A stretch of DNA of 64,000 nt from Paenibacillus peoriae. Lineage in GTDB: Bacteria > Bacillota > Bacilli > Paenibacillales > Paenibacillaceae. The translations under genes were made by a program, and so were the position numbers. The notes below the pieces were generated by a model, which ran no database searches, was not told the DNA's origin, and saw only the letters and a program-made list of their open reading frames with translations. Shown one piece after another: positions 24,898-34,897 of this stretch; position 1 is the stretch's first letter; every line of letters starts with the position of its first letter. Location: positions 1,516,001-1,580,000 of the forward strand of contig NZ_CP092831.1 in NCBI RefSeq assembly GCF_022531965.1. The letters are read 5' to 3'.

Positions 24898-25782
24898 ATG
24901 GGTGTGGTGATGTTGATTTGTCTGGTCATGCTGGTTCTGCAAGTGGGAGGTTGGGTGGTGCTGAACCAGATGCACGGTGCTAAGTATGCGCATTTTCGCC
25001 ATATGAAGTTGGAGGGACTGCGGCTGCAAAGACTTTCAGTCCCATTTGTACACATGATTCATGCTTCACGTGCTACTCATAGACTGCCTTTGCTAATGTT
25101 CAAGCTCCAGCGTTCGGTGCAAAAGCTGTATGGTATGCGTAACAGCGGAGAAAAAACGATGCTTTTTCTGGCAGAAATGTTGGGTTACGGATATATGATG
25201 GCTGCTGGTGGAGCTATAATATCGCTTTTGCTGGGTGGGGATGCGACCGGGCTGGTGCTCGGATTGGGACTTGGTCTTCTGGTACCCATCGCGCTGATCA
25301 AGGATTTGCACGGGAAAGTACAGAAGCGGGATCAGCAAATTTTAATGGAACTGCCTGAACTGTTGAGTAAAATGATGCTTTTAGTAGGTGCAGGTGAGAC
25401 GGTACAACGGGCATTGCTACATTGCGTGGAACGTAAAGGGGCGGATACGGAACATCCGTTGTATCGAGAACTGAGGCAGACGGTGGCAGAATGGGAAAGC
25501 GGCTTTTCCTTTCAACAGGCATTTGAGCACCTGAGCAAACGTTGTGGTATTCAGGAAATGACAGTATTTACGACGACAGTTTTGTTGAATATGAGGCGCG
25601 GCGGGAGCGATTTCGTGATGGCTTTACGTGAGTTGTCCCAGACGTTATGGGGCAAGCGGACTTCAATTAGCCGCACAAGAGGGGAGCAGGCTTCATCTAA
25701 GCTGGTATTCCCGATGGCGCTGATTTTGCTAACGGTAATTGTGCTGGTGGGCGCTCCGGCTTTAATGATGATGAATATGTAG
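24898..25782 (+). CDS. tadC: TadC-like inner-membrane pilus assembly protein
   Basis: A 294-aa T2SF-domain protein paralogous to TadB, with membrane helices at the start, near 90-135 and at the end, and the motif ELLSKMMLLVGAGETVQRAL. The first ATG (24898) lies only 2 nt after GGAGAG, so translation may start at GTG 24904 or 24907. Six nt after tadB. Confidence 0.92.
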   Translation: MGVVMLICLVMLVLQVGGWVVLNQMHGAKYAHFRHMKLEGLRLQRLSVPFVHMIHASRATHRLPLLMFKLQRSVQKLYGMRNSGEKTMLFLAEMLGYGYMMAAGGAIISLLLGGDATGLVLGLGLGLLVPIALIKDLHGKVQKRDQQILMELPELLSKMMLLVGAGETVQRALLHCVERKGADTEHPLYRELRQTVAEWESGFSFQQAFEHLSKRCGIQEMTVFTTTVLLNMRRGGSDFVMALRELSQTLWGKRTSISRTRGEQASSKLVFPMALILLTVIVLVGAPALMMMNM

Positions 25783-25795
25783 GAGGAATACAACG

Positions 25796-25987
25796 ATGAT
25801 GACATTAGTAACAGGCAGTATTCGTAAATTGTACAAGGATGAGGATGGTCTGGGTACGTTAGAAATGATCCTGATCATTGCCATTCTGATTGCGGTGGCA
25901 ATTATTTTTAAGGATCAGATCAAGAAAATTGTAGAAGGGCTTTTGAAAAAGGCGGATAAAAAAAGTAACGATTTTATGGATTCATAA
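25796..25987 (+). CDS. flp: Flp-type pilin
   Basis: A 63-aa prepilin: short basic leader ending DEDG, then LGTLEMILIIAILIAVAIIF. Cleavage after that Gly puts Glu at mature position 5, the type IV pilin rule. The mature protein is a hydrophobic helix with a charged tail (KKADKKSNDFMDS). It is the expected major subunit of the Tad/Flp fibre and is processed by the prepilin peptidase encoded at 29963. SD AGGAGGAA precedes it. Confidence 0.92.
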   Translation: MMTLVTGSIRKLYKDEDGLGTLEMILIIAILIAVAIIFKDQIKKIVEGLLKKADKKSNDFMDS

Positions 25988-26655
25988 TGCTGCGCAAATT
26001 AGCACAAAAAGAGGACGGGAGCTTCTCCTTGGAAGCTTCCCTCGTCTTTCCCATTCTACTGCTGGTCATTTTTGTGATGTTATTTTTTTGCCTGTACATA
26101 TATCAAAAGTCTATATTGGTGCAGGTCGCTGCTACTGCTTCAGAAAGGGCCGCTTACAGTTGGGATAACAGCTTCAAGGACCCACGTACGGGAGCATTTA
26201 CACAGGGGCAACGAGATTCTCTCTATTGGCGCTTGAAGGATGATGTTATGCTCGGAGCCCTGTTTGGCTGGACCGGAGCCAACAATCAGGAAAGTGTACA
26301 GGTTCCAGGCGGCAATGGGGGAGGCTCGTTACCTGCTCAAAAGCTGTCCAATGCAGAAAATAATATGCCTGCGGGCATGCAGGGGCAGATGACATATGAG
26401 AACAGTATGATTCACCGTAAGGTGACCACAAAGTTAAATAAAATCGTGAAGGTACCTTTGCTGAATCAGTTTTTAGATCAGACAGATTTTCAAGGGAAAA
26501 TGAGCTCTGGCGTGGTCGAACCTGTGGAATGGATTCGTACGGTGGAGTTGGTCCGTTATTATGGTGCGAAGTTTATGGGCAGAGGATCAGGTGAAAAGGT
26601 AGATTCGGCAGTTGTAGGCAAAGTATTGATGCAATATGGTCAAAATGGTCAGTGA
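25987..26655 (+). CDS. tadE: TadE-like pseudopilin
   Basis: A 222-aa protein with a prepilin-type start KEDG then SFSLEASLVFPILLLVIF, giving Glu at +5 after cleavage, as in TadE/TadF pseudopilins. The rest is a soluble domain without known motif. Its ATG overlaps the flp stop (TAATG), so translation is coupled. Confidence 0.88.
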   Translation: MLRKLAQKEDGSFSLEASLVFPILLLVIFVMLFFCLYIYQKSILVQVAATASERAAYSWDNSFKDPRTGAFTQGQRDSLYWRLKDDVMLGALFGWTGANNQESVQVPGGNGGGSLPAQKLSNAENNMPAGMQGQMTYENSMIHRKVTTKLNKIVKVPLLNQFLDQTDFQGKMSSGVVEPVEWIRTVELVRYYGAKFMGRGSGEKVDSAVVGKVLMQYGQNGQ

Positions 26656-26695
26656 GAAGTAAGGAATAGGAATGTAACTGGGAAGGAGGAAGCGG

Positions 26696-28912
26696 GTGTT
26701 TGGTAAGGGTCACAATACAAAGGACGGGGAATCAGGTGCTGTCACGGTCTTTTTAATTCTGATTTTGGCGGTCATGTTCGGTTTTATTGCTGTATTTATT
26801 GATTACGCGAGAATTGCTGCACTGCATGTGCAGACCGAACGGCTGACCCATGCGGCGGTTCGTTCAGTGATGTCTGCTTATGATCCGACATTACAACAGG
26901 AGTACGGTTTGTTTGCTTATGGCGAAGGCGGCGGAGAACAAATTATGGTCAAAGTGCTGAATGATAGCGCGCGGCGTACGGCACGCGCAGAAACGCTACC
27001 GCTTATGAATATGAAGCTGGATTCTAGTTCCCTGCAAATGGAAAGGGAGCTTGGTAAATATGCCATATTTAACAAGCAGATCCGTGAAGAGATGAAGTAT
27101 AAAGCACCTGTCGATTTTACGTTTGAAGTGCTCGAAAAGCTGAAGCCGCTCTCTCAAAATATGAAAGAGGCTTCTCATACGGTAGATTTGCTGAAACGGC
27201 TGCAAAAGCTATACGACAGACGAGAGGCCAAACTGGATGACATGCTGGAGAAGCAGCGTAAAGCAGGAGCTTATATGGAAGAGGTTCGCAAGCGGATTAT
27301 TAAACAGAGGGGCACCTATATGCCCAATCAGTATATATGGGACCCGCTTGAGGTTGTAGCCGATATTGCCGCTCAATATAAGCATTACGTACATGTATAT
27401 GAAGACAATAAGAAGAGTGTGGACGACGTTAAAATCATGCAGATGGAAAAGTATGCACGTAGAGCGAGGGCAGCGCTTGATCGCCTGCGTCAGATCATGG
27501 TTCAGGCTGGGGAAGAACATGATAAGTTGCTTCTGGAAGCCAAGGAACCGTTAAATGAGGCCCAACAGATTAATGAAGAGATGCGCAAAGTCATTGCCCA
27601 ATATAAGCAGAGGGCGGCCAATGCAGGCTACGATGAGGTTTCAGCAGCCCCTACTCCAAGCGGGACAGGCTCCAACGCAGATCCTTCGGTAGGAAGCGCA
27701 CGGCAAAAAGCAGAGGATTTGTTGATTCCAGACAAGGAATTTGAGCAATGGGAAGCAGAAATTGAAAAGCAACGGACTTCTATAAATACTGCTAACAATA
27801 GAATAACGAGTATGATGCGTACGTTATCCTTTTATACAGATCCATTTTTGAATGCAGACATGCTCAAGCAAGAAGTCGCTTCTACGCTTAAGGAGATAGA
27901 TAAATACTTAAATGCGTATGCTTGGGCGGGACCCGCCAATGTGCTCGACGGTGAAGCCAGGACGATGGATACGCGACGCGGCCCGGACAAAGAACGCAAG
28001 AAAATGGAAAAAGAGGCGAAAAACAAACTCAAACAAGCCTATCGGATTATTGAGGTTCTATCCAAGGGTAAACAAAGTGCAGAACAATTCCAAAATCTGG
28101 AGCAGTATTACAATGAAAGTATTTCGTTTAACCAGTCTACATCCAGTCCATCTGTATCCGCTGATTTGTCCTATGACACCTATGATGCAGCAGGATCTTC
28201 CATGGATAGTATGGATGGTCTATACGGTGCGGCATCCAATTTACTGACTCAACTGGGAGACGAGTTTTACCAGAATGAATACGCGCTTTCTTACTTCCAT
28301 CATGTGGATTTTAGTCGTTTTGGCAGTTTGGCCGGATCGGGTGGAAATGTGGGAAATGCTGCACAGATTTTGGGAGATCAGCTGGAGGTAAATAATCAGG
28401 AAGTTGAGTACATCTTGTATGGGTTCCATAATCCGACGGGTAATCTGGCATCCGCCTATGGAGAAATTTTTGCTATGAGACTTGCCATTCGAACAATGGA
28501 GGGATTGGTTAAGAACAGCTCAAAAGGTAATCCGCTGGTCGTTTTGGCGGCAGCTTTGTTATATGGAGTAGAAAAAGCGATAGAAGACATGATTATGCTG
28601 GCACAAAAGGGGGACGTGCCATTGTCTGATTTTCTGAAATTTCGAATGACATACAAGGATCATTTGCGATTGTTCCTGATGCTCCATAGCAATAATGAAC
28701 GAAAAATGTCCCGTATGCTGGCTCTGATCCGTCTGAATACAGATGTCAATCCTGCTGAGCGGCAAACGTATGCAACGGGTGAGGTCAAGAATGGGATGAG
28801 GCTGTGGTTTCTACCTGGGGTAATGAAGATGCTCGGGACCGCCTCAAAAGAAGGCGAGAGTATTAAGGGAAGTGTGTACTATGTCACGAAAACAGCGCAT
28901 TTTTCCTATTAA
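26696..28912 (+). CDS. Large TadG-like membrane-anchored pilus-associated protein
   Basis: A 738-aa protein with an N-terminal pilin-like helix (ESGAVTVFLILILAVMFGF; no Glu at +5) and a long extracellular part. Residues about 135-310 are rich in charged heptads typical of coiled coil, followed by a Ser/Pro/Thr linker and a second helical region. The design fits the TadG-like/DUF5702 proteins of Firmicute Tad loci. GTG 26696 has AAGGAGGA 5 nt upstream. Its 3' end overlaps the next gene by 32 nt. Confidence 0.8.
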   Translation: MFGKGHNTKDGESGAVTVFLILILAVMFGFIAVFIDYARIAALHVQTERLTHAAVRSVMSAYDPTLQQEYGLFAYGEGGGEQIMVKVLNDSARRTARAETLPLMNMKLDSSSLQMERELGKYAIFNKQIREEMKYKAPVDFTFEVLEKLKPLSQNMKEASHTVDLLKRLQKLYDRREAKLDDMLEKQRKAGAYMEEVRKRIIKQRGTYMPNQYIWDPLEVVADIAAQYKHYVHVYEDNKKSVDDVKIMQMEKYARRARAALDRLRQIMVQAGEEHDKLLLEAKEPLNEAQQINEEMRKVIAQYKQRAANAGYDEVSAAPTPSGTGSNADPSVGSARQKAEDLLIPDKEFEQWEAEIEKQRTSINTANNRITSMMRTLSFYTDPFLNADMLKQEVASTLKEIDKYLNAYAWAGPANVLDGEARTMDTRRGPDKERKKMEKEAKNKLKQAYRIIEVLSKGKQSAEQFQNLEQYYNESISFNQSTSSPSVSADLSYDTYDAAGSSMDSMDGLYGAASNLLTQLGDEFYQNEYALSYFHHVDFSRFGSLAGSGGNVGNAAQILGDQLEVNNQEVEYILYGFHNPTGNLASAYGEIFAMRLAIRTMEGLVKNSSKGNPLVVLAAALLYGVEKAIEDMIMLAQKGDVPLSDFLKFRMTYKDHLRLFLMLHSNNERKMSRMLALIRLNTDVNPAERQTYATGEVKNGMRLWFLPGVMKMLGTASKEGESIKGSVYYVTKTAHFSY

Positions 28913-29876
28913 TCGGTGTTTACGGAAAGTTTGTGGGCAAAAGCAATGTGAACAAGGAAGTATTGTTTTAGAAGCGTCATTGGTGTTGCCAATGTTTCTG
29001 TTTTTTATTATTTTTCTCATTTATATGGTTCAGATGACACTGGTATCTACAGCGTTGCAGACCACCGCTTCAGAAGCGGTTAAACAGGTTTCGGCTAAAA
29101 TCTACCCAGTTTCTCTAGCCGTGGAGGCGGCGTCCGCAAAAATAGATGCAGTGCGTGAACCGCTGGATGAACTGCCCAAGTTATCTGTGAGTGAATATGC
29201 AAGCCAATTCGCTGCCCAGTTGCCACCTCCAATTGGTGATTGGGTAGAAAGCGCTGTTCAGGGCGGTCAAAAGCCGATGGAGGAACTGCGGGGGCGATTT
29301 ACGGAAGCTGCACTCGATCCTGTTTTGAAGCCGATGCTAAAGCCTTTTATGGAGGAAAGCATTCTGGAATATGACCGTATTCATATAACGAGCGTACATG
29401 TACCTGCTCTTACAGGAACTAAGGACCCTTATTTTAGAGTAGAACTGTCGTATGAACTGCCGATGAAGGTTCCTTTTCTGTATCGCAGCATTGTGCTTCA
29501 GGCGGCAGCTGAGGAACGTCTTTGGATTGGCGACACAGGGGAAGGAGCAGGTACAGGAAATGCGACGGGGGACAAGGATGCGGAGCATTCCATACAGTTG
29601 CTCGTTAAGCCTGAACCTGCTGTGAAGGGTGTGTACAATTTAATCAAGGCCAAGGTTGAGCCTGGGACGACTGCTAACCTTTCTGTGCTTTATAAGTCGG
29701 GTGAAAGCACAGCTCAGCACTTGGGCTGGACCTCTGCCAACGCGGACGGGATTATAGAATGGAACTGGTTTGTGGGAACGAACACAACACCTGGTCAATG
29801 GAGCTTTGTAATTGAAACAGAGGTTGGTCAACGTATAGAAGTTCCGTTTACCGTGGAAAAGCCAGCTGATGGATAG
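28881..29876 (+). CDS. Second TadE-like pseudopilin with C-terminal extension
   Basis: A 331-aa protein whose start holds a prepilin signature EQG then SIVLEASLVLPMFLFFIIF (Glu at +5). After a helical region it carries a beta-rich C-terminal domain from about 230 that resembles an Ig-like or carbohydrate-binding fold (LSVLYKSGES, WSFVIETEVGQRIEVPF). ATG 28881 has AAGGGAAG upstream and lies within the end of the preceding gene. It may be a minor tip or adhesin subunit. Confidence 0.82.
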   Translation: MSRKQRIFPINRCLRKVCGQKQCEQGSIVLEASLVLPMFLFFIIFLIYMVQMTLVSTALQTTASEAVKQVSAKIYPVSLAVEAASAKIDAVREPLDELPKLSVSEYASQFAAQLPPPIGDWVESAVQGGQKPMEELRGRFTEAALDPVLKPMLKPFMEESILEYDRIHITSVHVPALTGTKDPYFRVELSYELPMKVPFLYRSIVLQAAAEERLWIGDTGEGAGTGNATGDKDAEHSIQLLVKPEPAVKGVYNLIKAKVEPGTTANLSVLYKSGESTAQHLGWTSANADGIIEWNWFVGTNTTPGQWSFVIETEVGQRIEVPFTVEKPADG

Positions 29877-29962
29877 GATGGATATAGACTTGTAGGGATA
29901 GCTACGATGGAAAATGATTTGGCAGTCTGCTAGTTCTATTTTTATAAAGGGGGAAGATCGCA

Positions 29963-30475
29963 TTGACGTGGATGTATATTGTATGCGGAGTTCTGCTCGC
30001 GATTGCGTTAGTTACGGATTTACGTAGCATGAAAATCCCTAATAAGCTTACATTACCCGGCATAGTGGTAGGCTTAGTATTCAATACTCTATTTGGGGGG
30101 TGGCACGGTTTTTTATTTGCTGTTGCTGGACTGGGTACCGGATTTGGGTTCATGCTGATTTTGTACTGGATGGGAGCTGTTGGTGCAGGAGATGTGAAGC
30201 TGTTCGGCTTGATTGGAGCATGGACAGGTGCCGCTTTTGCATGGCAGTCAGCTTTATATTCGATTTTTTTTGCAGGTATTATTGGCATAGGGATTTTGCT
30301 ATGGAAGAGGGAAACCATCATGAGACTGCAGCGCGTAGCTTTTAATTTAGGAGGATTTTTTCTATTTCGCAGCGGAAAAGCACTGACCAGTGGAAATGAA
30401 GCACACCTCAGGTTTCCTTTTATGACGGCAGTCATTCCGGGGGCGATCAGTGCTTATCTTTACTTCTTGCCATGA
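29963..30475 (+). CDS. tadV: A24 prepilin peptidase (TadV/CpaA)
   Basis: A 170-aa polytopic membrane aspartic peptidase that cleaves Flp and pseudopilin leaders. Both catalytic Asp motifs are present: VTDLRSMKIPN and GAGDVKLF. TTG 29963 has AGGGGGA 8 nt upstream; the next in-frame ATG is too far from it. It completes the pilus machinery of the operon. Confidence 0.93.
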   Translation: MTWMYIVCGVLLAIALVTDLRSMKIPNKLTLPGIVVGLVFNTLFGGWHGFLFAVAGLGTGFGFMLILYWMGAVGAGDVKLFGLIGAWTGAAFAWQSALYSIFFAGIIGIGILLWKRETIMRLQRVAFNLGGFFLFRSGKALTSGNEAHLRFPFMTAVIPGAISAYLYFLP

Positions 30476-30538
30476 CATGTCCGCTGGGGGAGATCATGCT
30501 ACCTCACGGAGATAGGAAATTGTTAAGGAGGTCATGAA

Positions 30539-32341
30539 TTGTTTGGTTTAAGCAGGGATTTTGCCCGGAACGGCGGGACATTTATGATTCTAAACAAGGA
30601 AGACGGGCTCAAAACCGATGATTTAAATTCCGTACAAACTGGAATGATGACTGGTAATCGGATTCCCGGTCTACTGGAACTTAGAATAAAGGAAGTCGAT
30701 TTTCAGATTGAGTTACATTACGACATTTCGGGGCAACGCATGCTTTCCCAATTATGGAAAGGTGGGGGCGTGTCGACTTCTGATTTCTACCGGATTCTTT
30801 TTGAAGTGGCAGATGCCCTCCATCGCAGCCCGCAATATATGTTAGATATTCGCCAGTTTATTTTGCACGAGGATTATATTTTTCTAAGTGGTTCAGGTAC
30901 AAGGGAAACCGCCAGTTTAACCTATGTTCCTTTACGCAGTGTACAGTATGCAGGGCAAACAGGCAGTCAATTTAAGCAGATGGTTATTCGTTTAATGACT
31001 CGTGTGGCCCACTTTCAGGGAGAAAATATACAACGCATACTCGATCTGTGTGATAGAAATGAATTTGAATTGGGTTTGCTAAAGGAACTGCTGTTGCAAG
31101 GAATGAAGGCTGGTACAGAGAGTGTTAGCGTGCAGGCAGAAAGTATGGAAGAGCGAGCTTTTTCATCAGCTGATCCTATCCTATCTGCCCATACCTCACA
31201 GGGGAACTATACGGATCGTGGCGGAACATACGCGCGAGAGCATCGGGAAACTCTACAGGAGATTCAGGAGCTTAAACGGATCAATCGGCTCAAACCGTCC
31301 GTGAAACCAGAGGAGAATTCCGAGCATGTAACAGAAAACGAAGTAGAAGATGTGGAGTCTGGATTGCAAAAATATAAAACCTACATTGCTCTCGGATGTC
31401 TGCTCGCTTCGGCCATCGTGTGGCGTTATATTTATCTGGACCATCCAGAGACGGTACCGTTGATTATTTCCATGGTGCTGACCTTGGTACTTGCCGCTGT
31501 TGCTTATATAAGCTGGACGGGGAAATGGGAGCGCAATCGAACTTCATCTCATATGTACAGCGATTCAGTACCTGTATTGGATTCGGAATGGTTAGGAACT
31601 ACTTCTTCCCCAGCACAGCGCAAAAATGATCGTTATCAGGTAGATAAGCTGACCGGATTAGTAGCGGGACGTCATCATCAAGACAAGCAATCTTCCGATT
31701 CGAGTGATCAAGGGCCGGAGGACTGGAGATGGACTTTTCCAAACTCAGAATCTAAGAGCGTGGGAAATCGAGTTACGGAAAATAGTAAGAAAACTTCAGC
31801 AAATTGTGACTTACACGAGCCATCGTGGAAAGGTGCGGAACGGGGAAATGAATTGGAAGCCAGTGATACCAGCGAGGCTTATTATAAGTCTCTCTCCGGG
31901 GTAACGGAGCTTCTAAATGCTGCATCTAAGCAGGAAACGATGCTGCTTCGTGCAGATCAAGAGATGCAGATTTCACCAGTGCAGCAATCACCGATGGCTT
32001 GCCTGGATCGCAAGCCACCAGGTAGTGGAGGGACAGAGCGCATCCGGTTGCAGCCAGACCAATTCGTTGCAGGCAGTTTTATCATCGGGAGAGATCCGCA
32101 ACTGGTTCAGTTTGTAGAGCATACGGATGGAGCTTCCCGTTCTCATATTGAGCTTTGCATAGTTACAGGAGAACATAGCCACATTGTTAAGGATTTATCC
32201 TCGACGAATGGAACTGTTCTGAATGGAGAGCCTATGGTGCCTTATAAGGAGTACACAATGAAGGATGGAGATACTTTTAAAATCGCTGGAGTTTCTTATA
32301 CTTACCGGTTGGACTCTTTTAAATCCTCCAATGCATCATAA
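30539..32341 (+). CDS. FHA-domain membrane protein with DUF6382-type N-terminus
   Basis: A 600-aa protein. Residues 15-190 resemble the DUF6382 module, then two membrane spans near 280-325 (YIALGCLLASAIVWRYIYL and the VPLIISMVLTLVLAAVAY stretch), a polar linker, and a C-terminal FHA domain (about 505-590: FIIGRDPQLVQFV, SRSHIEL, DLSSTNGTVLNG). FHA domains bind phosphothreonine, so a Ser/Thr kinase partner is expected elsewhere. TTG 30539 follows a perfect AAGGAGGT. Last gene of the Tad operon; regulation of the pilus is inference. Confidence 0.85.
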   Translation: MFGLSRDFARNGGTFMILNKEDGLKTDDLNSVQTGMMTGNRIPGLLELRIKEVDFQIELHYDISGQRMLSQLWKGGGVSTSDFYRILFEVADALHRSPQYMLDIRQFILHEDYIFLSGSGTRETASLTYVPLRSVQYAGQTGSQFKQMVIRLMTRVAHFQGENIQRILDLCDRNEFELGLLKELLLQGMKAGTESVSVQAESMEERAFSSADPILSAHTSQGNYTDRGGTYAREHRETLQEIQELKRINRLKPSVKPEENSEHVTENEVEDVESGLQKYKTYIALGCLLASAIVWRYIYLDHPETVPLIISMVLTLVLAAVAYISWTGKWERNRTSSHMYSDSVPVLDSEWLGTTSSPAQRKNDRYQVDKLTGLVAGRHHQDKQSSDSSDQGPEDWRWTFPNSESKSVGNRVTENSKKTSANCDLHEPSWKGAERGNELEASDTSEAYYKSLSGVTELLNAASKQETMLLRADQEMQISPVQQSPMACLDRKPPGSGGTERIRLQPDQFVAGSFIIGRDPQLVQFVEHTDGASRSHIELCIVTGEHSHIVKDLSSTNGTVLNGEPMVPYKEYTMKDGDTFKIAGVSYTYRLDSFKSSNAS

Positions 32342-32367
32342 ATGAAGGTTATATGGATATATGTCAA

Positions 32368-32405
32368 GAAGAGGCCTGTTATATTCAGAGCCTCTTTCTT
32401 TTCCT
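32368..32405. terminator. Bidirectional terminator, Tad operon and yfcH-type gene
   Basis: AAGAAGAGGC pairs with GCCTCTTTCTT around a 12-nt loop, symmetric enough to serve both converging genes. Confidence 0.75.
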
Positions 32406-32415
32406 CTTTTTCAAT

Positions 32416-33330
32416 TCAATGCTGTTTTTGGGAAGAATGGAGTTCTTTAAGAGCGTCCTTAAGTGAAGGATAGTGAAACTTAAATCCGTGCTCCAGCGCT
32501 TTGCGCGGTATCACCTTCTGACCATCCAATACTAGCGTGCTCATCTCACCAACTAGCTTTGAAACGAGAATGCTGGGGACGGGAAACCAGTACGGACGGT
32601 GATATACCGTAGCTACTGTCCTCCCAAACTGGTCGTTCGTCAAGGGTTGTGGTGATGAAGCATTCACTGCCCCGACAATTTCCGTCGTATGGATGCAGTA
32701 CGTGATCAGACGAACGATATCTTCAATATGAATCCAGCTCATCCATTGATGGCCGCTACCTATTTTGCCGCCGAATCCGAAGCTATAAGGCATCTTCATG
32801 AGTGGGAATGCCCCTTTTTTTCTGTCCAGCACAAGGCTAATGCGTAACTTAATTAAACGGGCTTCAGAAGGGTAGGCATTGGCTGCTTCTTCCCATTGCT
32901 CAACCACCTGAGACAGAAAATCTCCCGAACAGCGCGGGCTCGTTTCATCGAATGTTTCGGTCAGGGATGTACCATAGGCGGCAACAGCAGAAGCCTGAAT
33001 GATTACTTTCGGTTTTTTTTGTAGAGCATTCAATGCTTGAGCCAACCGGGCAACAGATAGCAGTCGAGATTGAAGAATTCTTTGTTTGGACTTATCCGTC
33101 CAGCGCTGATTCAGCGTTTCGCCTGCTAAATTAACGACCGCATCTGTGCCTTCCAGTACTTCAGGCTTTTGTTTTAATTCGTTCCAGCTCATATATTGCA
33201 AGCGGGGGCTCGCTTCGTGTCCTACCAGTGGCTTGCGGGTAACGACTTTCACGGTGTATCCGTCGTCTAGCAGGCTTTTGACCAGTGCACTCCCCACCAA
33301 TCCAGTTCCTCCACATACGATGATGTTCAT
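32416..33330 (-). CDS. TIGR01777-family NAD-dependent epimerase (YfcH-like)
   Basis: A 304-aa Rossmann protein: GGTGLVGSAL at residues 7-16, VNLAGE, ASAVAAYG and a C-terminal DUF1731 part (LVLDGQKVIPRKALEHGF). Members are short-chain dehydrogenase-like proteins of uncertain substrate. ATG 33330 follows GGAAGGAGAG. Length is typical. Confidence 0.93.
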   Translation of the reverse strand: MNIIVCGGTGLVGSALVKSLLDDGYTVKVVTRKPLVGHEASPRLQYMSWNELKQKPEVLEGTDAVVNLAGETLNQRWTDKSKQRILQSRLLSVARLAQALNALQKKPKVIIQASAVAAYGTSLTETFDETSPRCSGDFLSQVVEQWEEAANAYPSEARLIKLRISLVLDRKKGAFPLMKMPYSFGFGGKIGSGHQWMSWIHIEDIVRLITYCIHTTEIVGAVNASSPQPLTNDQFGRTVATVYHRPYWFPVPSILVSKLVGEMSTLVLDGQKVIPRKALEHGFKFHYPSLKDALKELHSSQKQH

Positions 33331-33522
33331 GGAGCCAGCTCTCCTTCCAATTCACAAAAAATACATCTGTTATAGAATATAACCCTTTTCGAGAGAAAAA
33401 AACTTCATATGAATGTCCTTTATACGGTTAAGTGTCAATCCATGATTTTATTTACCCCTGTTTGACTAACATATATTCTGATGTGTACTTTATCTACGTA
33501 TTCCCTTAATAGAGTTATTTGA

Positions 33523-33538
33523 GGATTTTGCAAAAGCC
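33523..33538. repeat. Diverged copy of GGATTTTGCAAAATCC palindrome
   Basis: GGATTTTGCAAAAGCC, one mismatch from the palindrome found perfect at 35882 and 60982. It forms the left end of a 115-bp segment closed by another copy at 33621. The rest of the 33331-33747 gap shows nothing else. Confidence 0.6.
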
Positions 33539-33620
33539 CAATAAGCGACTTTCAATGAAGAATATATTGATCGAAATGGTCTGGTTCGTCTGTATATTGC
33601 ACTTTGGAGCGACTGGAATC

Positions 33621-33637
33621 GAATTTTGCAAAATCCT
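33621..33637. repeat. Diverged copy of the dispersed palindrome
   Basis: GAATTTTGCAAAATCCT, with two differences in the left arm. With the copy at 33523 it brackets an AT-rich 80-bp core. Confidence 0.6.
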
Positions 33638-33747
33638 GATTTAAGAAAGTTGCCATAAAAGCTATGTTGTTTGATTTCAATAATCACGTTAAAATGATTA
33701 AATTAAAATAAGACAAGCATAACAGGATAAGGGGATGAATCAGGGTC

Positions 33748-34875
33748 ATGCTGAAAATTGGTTCTCATGTGTCCTTCTCGGACAAGGGTCTGCTCAGCGC
33801 TACAAAAGAAGCGTCTACTTACGGGTCCAGCTCCTTTATGATATACACGGGAGCACCGCAAAACACGCGTCGTAAGCCGATGGAGTCCATGTATTTGGAG
33901 GAAGGCAAGCAGTTAATGGCTGAGAAGGGAATGGAAGATATCGTGGTGCATGCCCCGTATATCATCAACCTTGGCTCTTACAAAGAAAATACCTATGAGC
34001 TTGCGGTCAGCTTTCTTCAGGAGGAAATTCGGCGCACACACGCGATAGGTGTGAAAAATATTGTGCTGCATCCGGGCGCTTTTACCGATAAGGATGCGGA
34101 ATATGGAATCGGGCGTATTGCCGATGGTTTGAACGAGGTACTGAACGGCGTGAAGGAGACAGATGTTAACATCGCGCTTGAAACGATGGCAGGCAAAGGA
34201 ACGGAAATGGGGCGTAGCTTTGAGGAGATTGCCTCCATTATAGATAAAGTAGAGCGTAACGAGCGTCTTACGGTTTGTATGGACACCTGTCACATTCACG
34301 ATGCGGGTTATGATATCGTAAATGATCTGGACGGTGTATTGGAGCAGTTCGACCGTATTGTCGGCTTGAATCGCATTGCAGTTGTTCACATTAATGACAG
34401 TAAAAATCCAGTTGGCGCTCATAAAGACCGCCATACTCCGATCGGATCAGGCTGGATTGGCTATCAGACTATTCATAATGTGGTGCATCATGAAGCACTT
34501 CAAGGACGTCCGTTTATTTTGGAGACGCCATGGATTGGGAAGGAAGCCAAAACTCAGCGTCCGATGTATGAGGTTGAAATTGCCCTGCTTCGCGGAAATG
34601 TAAAGGAGCGCTTTGGGGATGAGTTTTTGGGTCAGGTAGAGCAATTGCATTCGTTTTTCAAAAAACAGGATGTGGATGTCCGCAAATTTGTTCTGGACAC
34701 CTGGGCTCTGCTGAAAAATGATGCCAAAGCAAGAAAAGCCGATCCACGTGAGCCGTTGGAACGTCTGTATGACATGATAACGGAAGCAGCACTATTTCCA
34801 GATTTGAGCGAAGAACACATTAATCAACGGTTGATTGCCTGGTTTGCCGGCAGTCATTTGCCAGTGACGGTATAA
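33748..34875 (+). CDS. nfo: Endonuclease IV (AP endonuclease) with C-terminal extension
   Basis: A 375-aa protein. Residues 1 to about 280 match endonuclease IV, a TIM-barrel zinc enzyme that cuts DNA at abasic sites: [67 protein letters not shown] and ILETP carry the metal ligands. Standard enzymes have about 280-300 residues; here some 85 extra residues follow ([15 protein letters not shown] onwards). ATG 33748 opens the reading frame after a weak ribosome site (AAGGGGATG). purU follows 22 nt later. Confidence 0.96.
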   Translation: MLKIGSHVSFSDKGLLSATKEASTYGSSSFMIYTGAPQNTRRKPMESMYLEEGKQLMAEKGMEDIVVHAPYIINLGSYKENTYELAVSFLQEEIRRTHAIGVKNIVLHPGAFTDKDAEYGIGRIADGLNEVLNGVKETDVNIALETMAGKGTEMGRSFEEIASIIDKVERNERLTVCMDTCHIHDAGYDIVNDLDGVLEQFDRIVGLNRIAVVHINDSKNPVGAHKDRHTPIGSGWIGYQTIHNVVHHEALQGRPFILETPWIGKEAKTQRPMYEVEIALLRGNVKERFGDEFLGQVEQLHSFFKKQDVDVRKFVLDTWALLKNDAKARKADPREPLERLYDMITEAALFPDLSEEHINQRLIAWFAGSHLPVTV

Positions 34876-34897
34876 GCTAAGGGGGATTAATAGCCAC

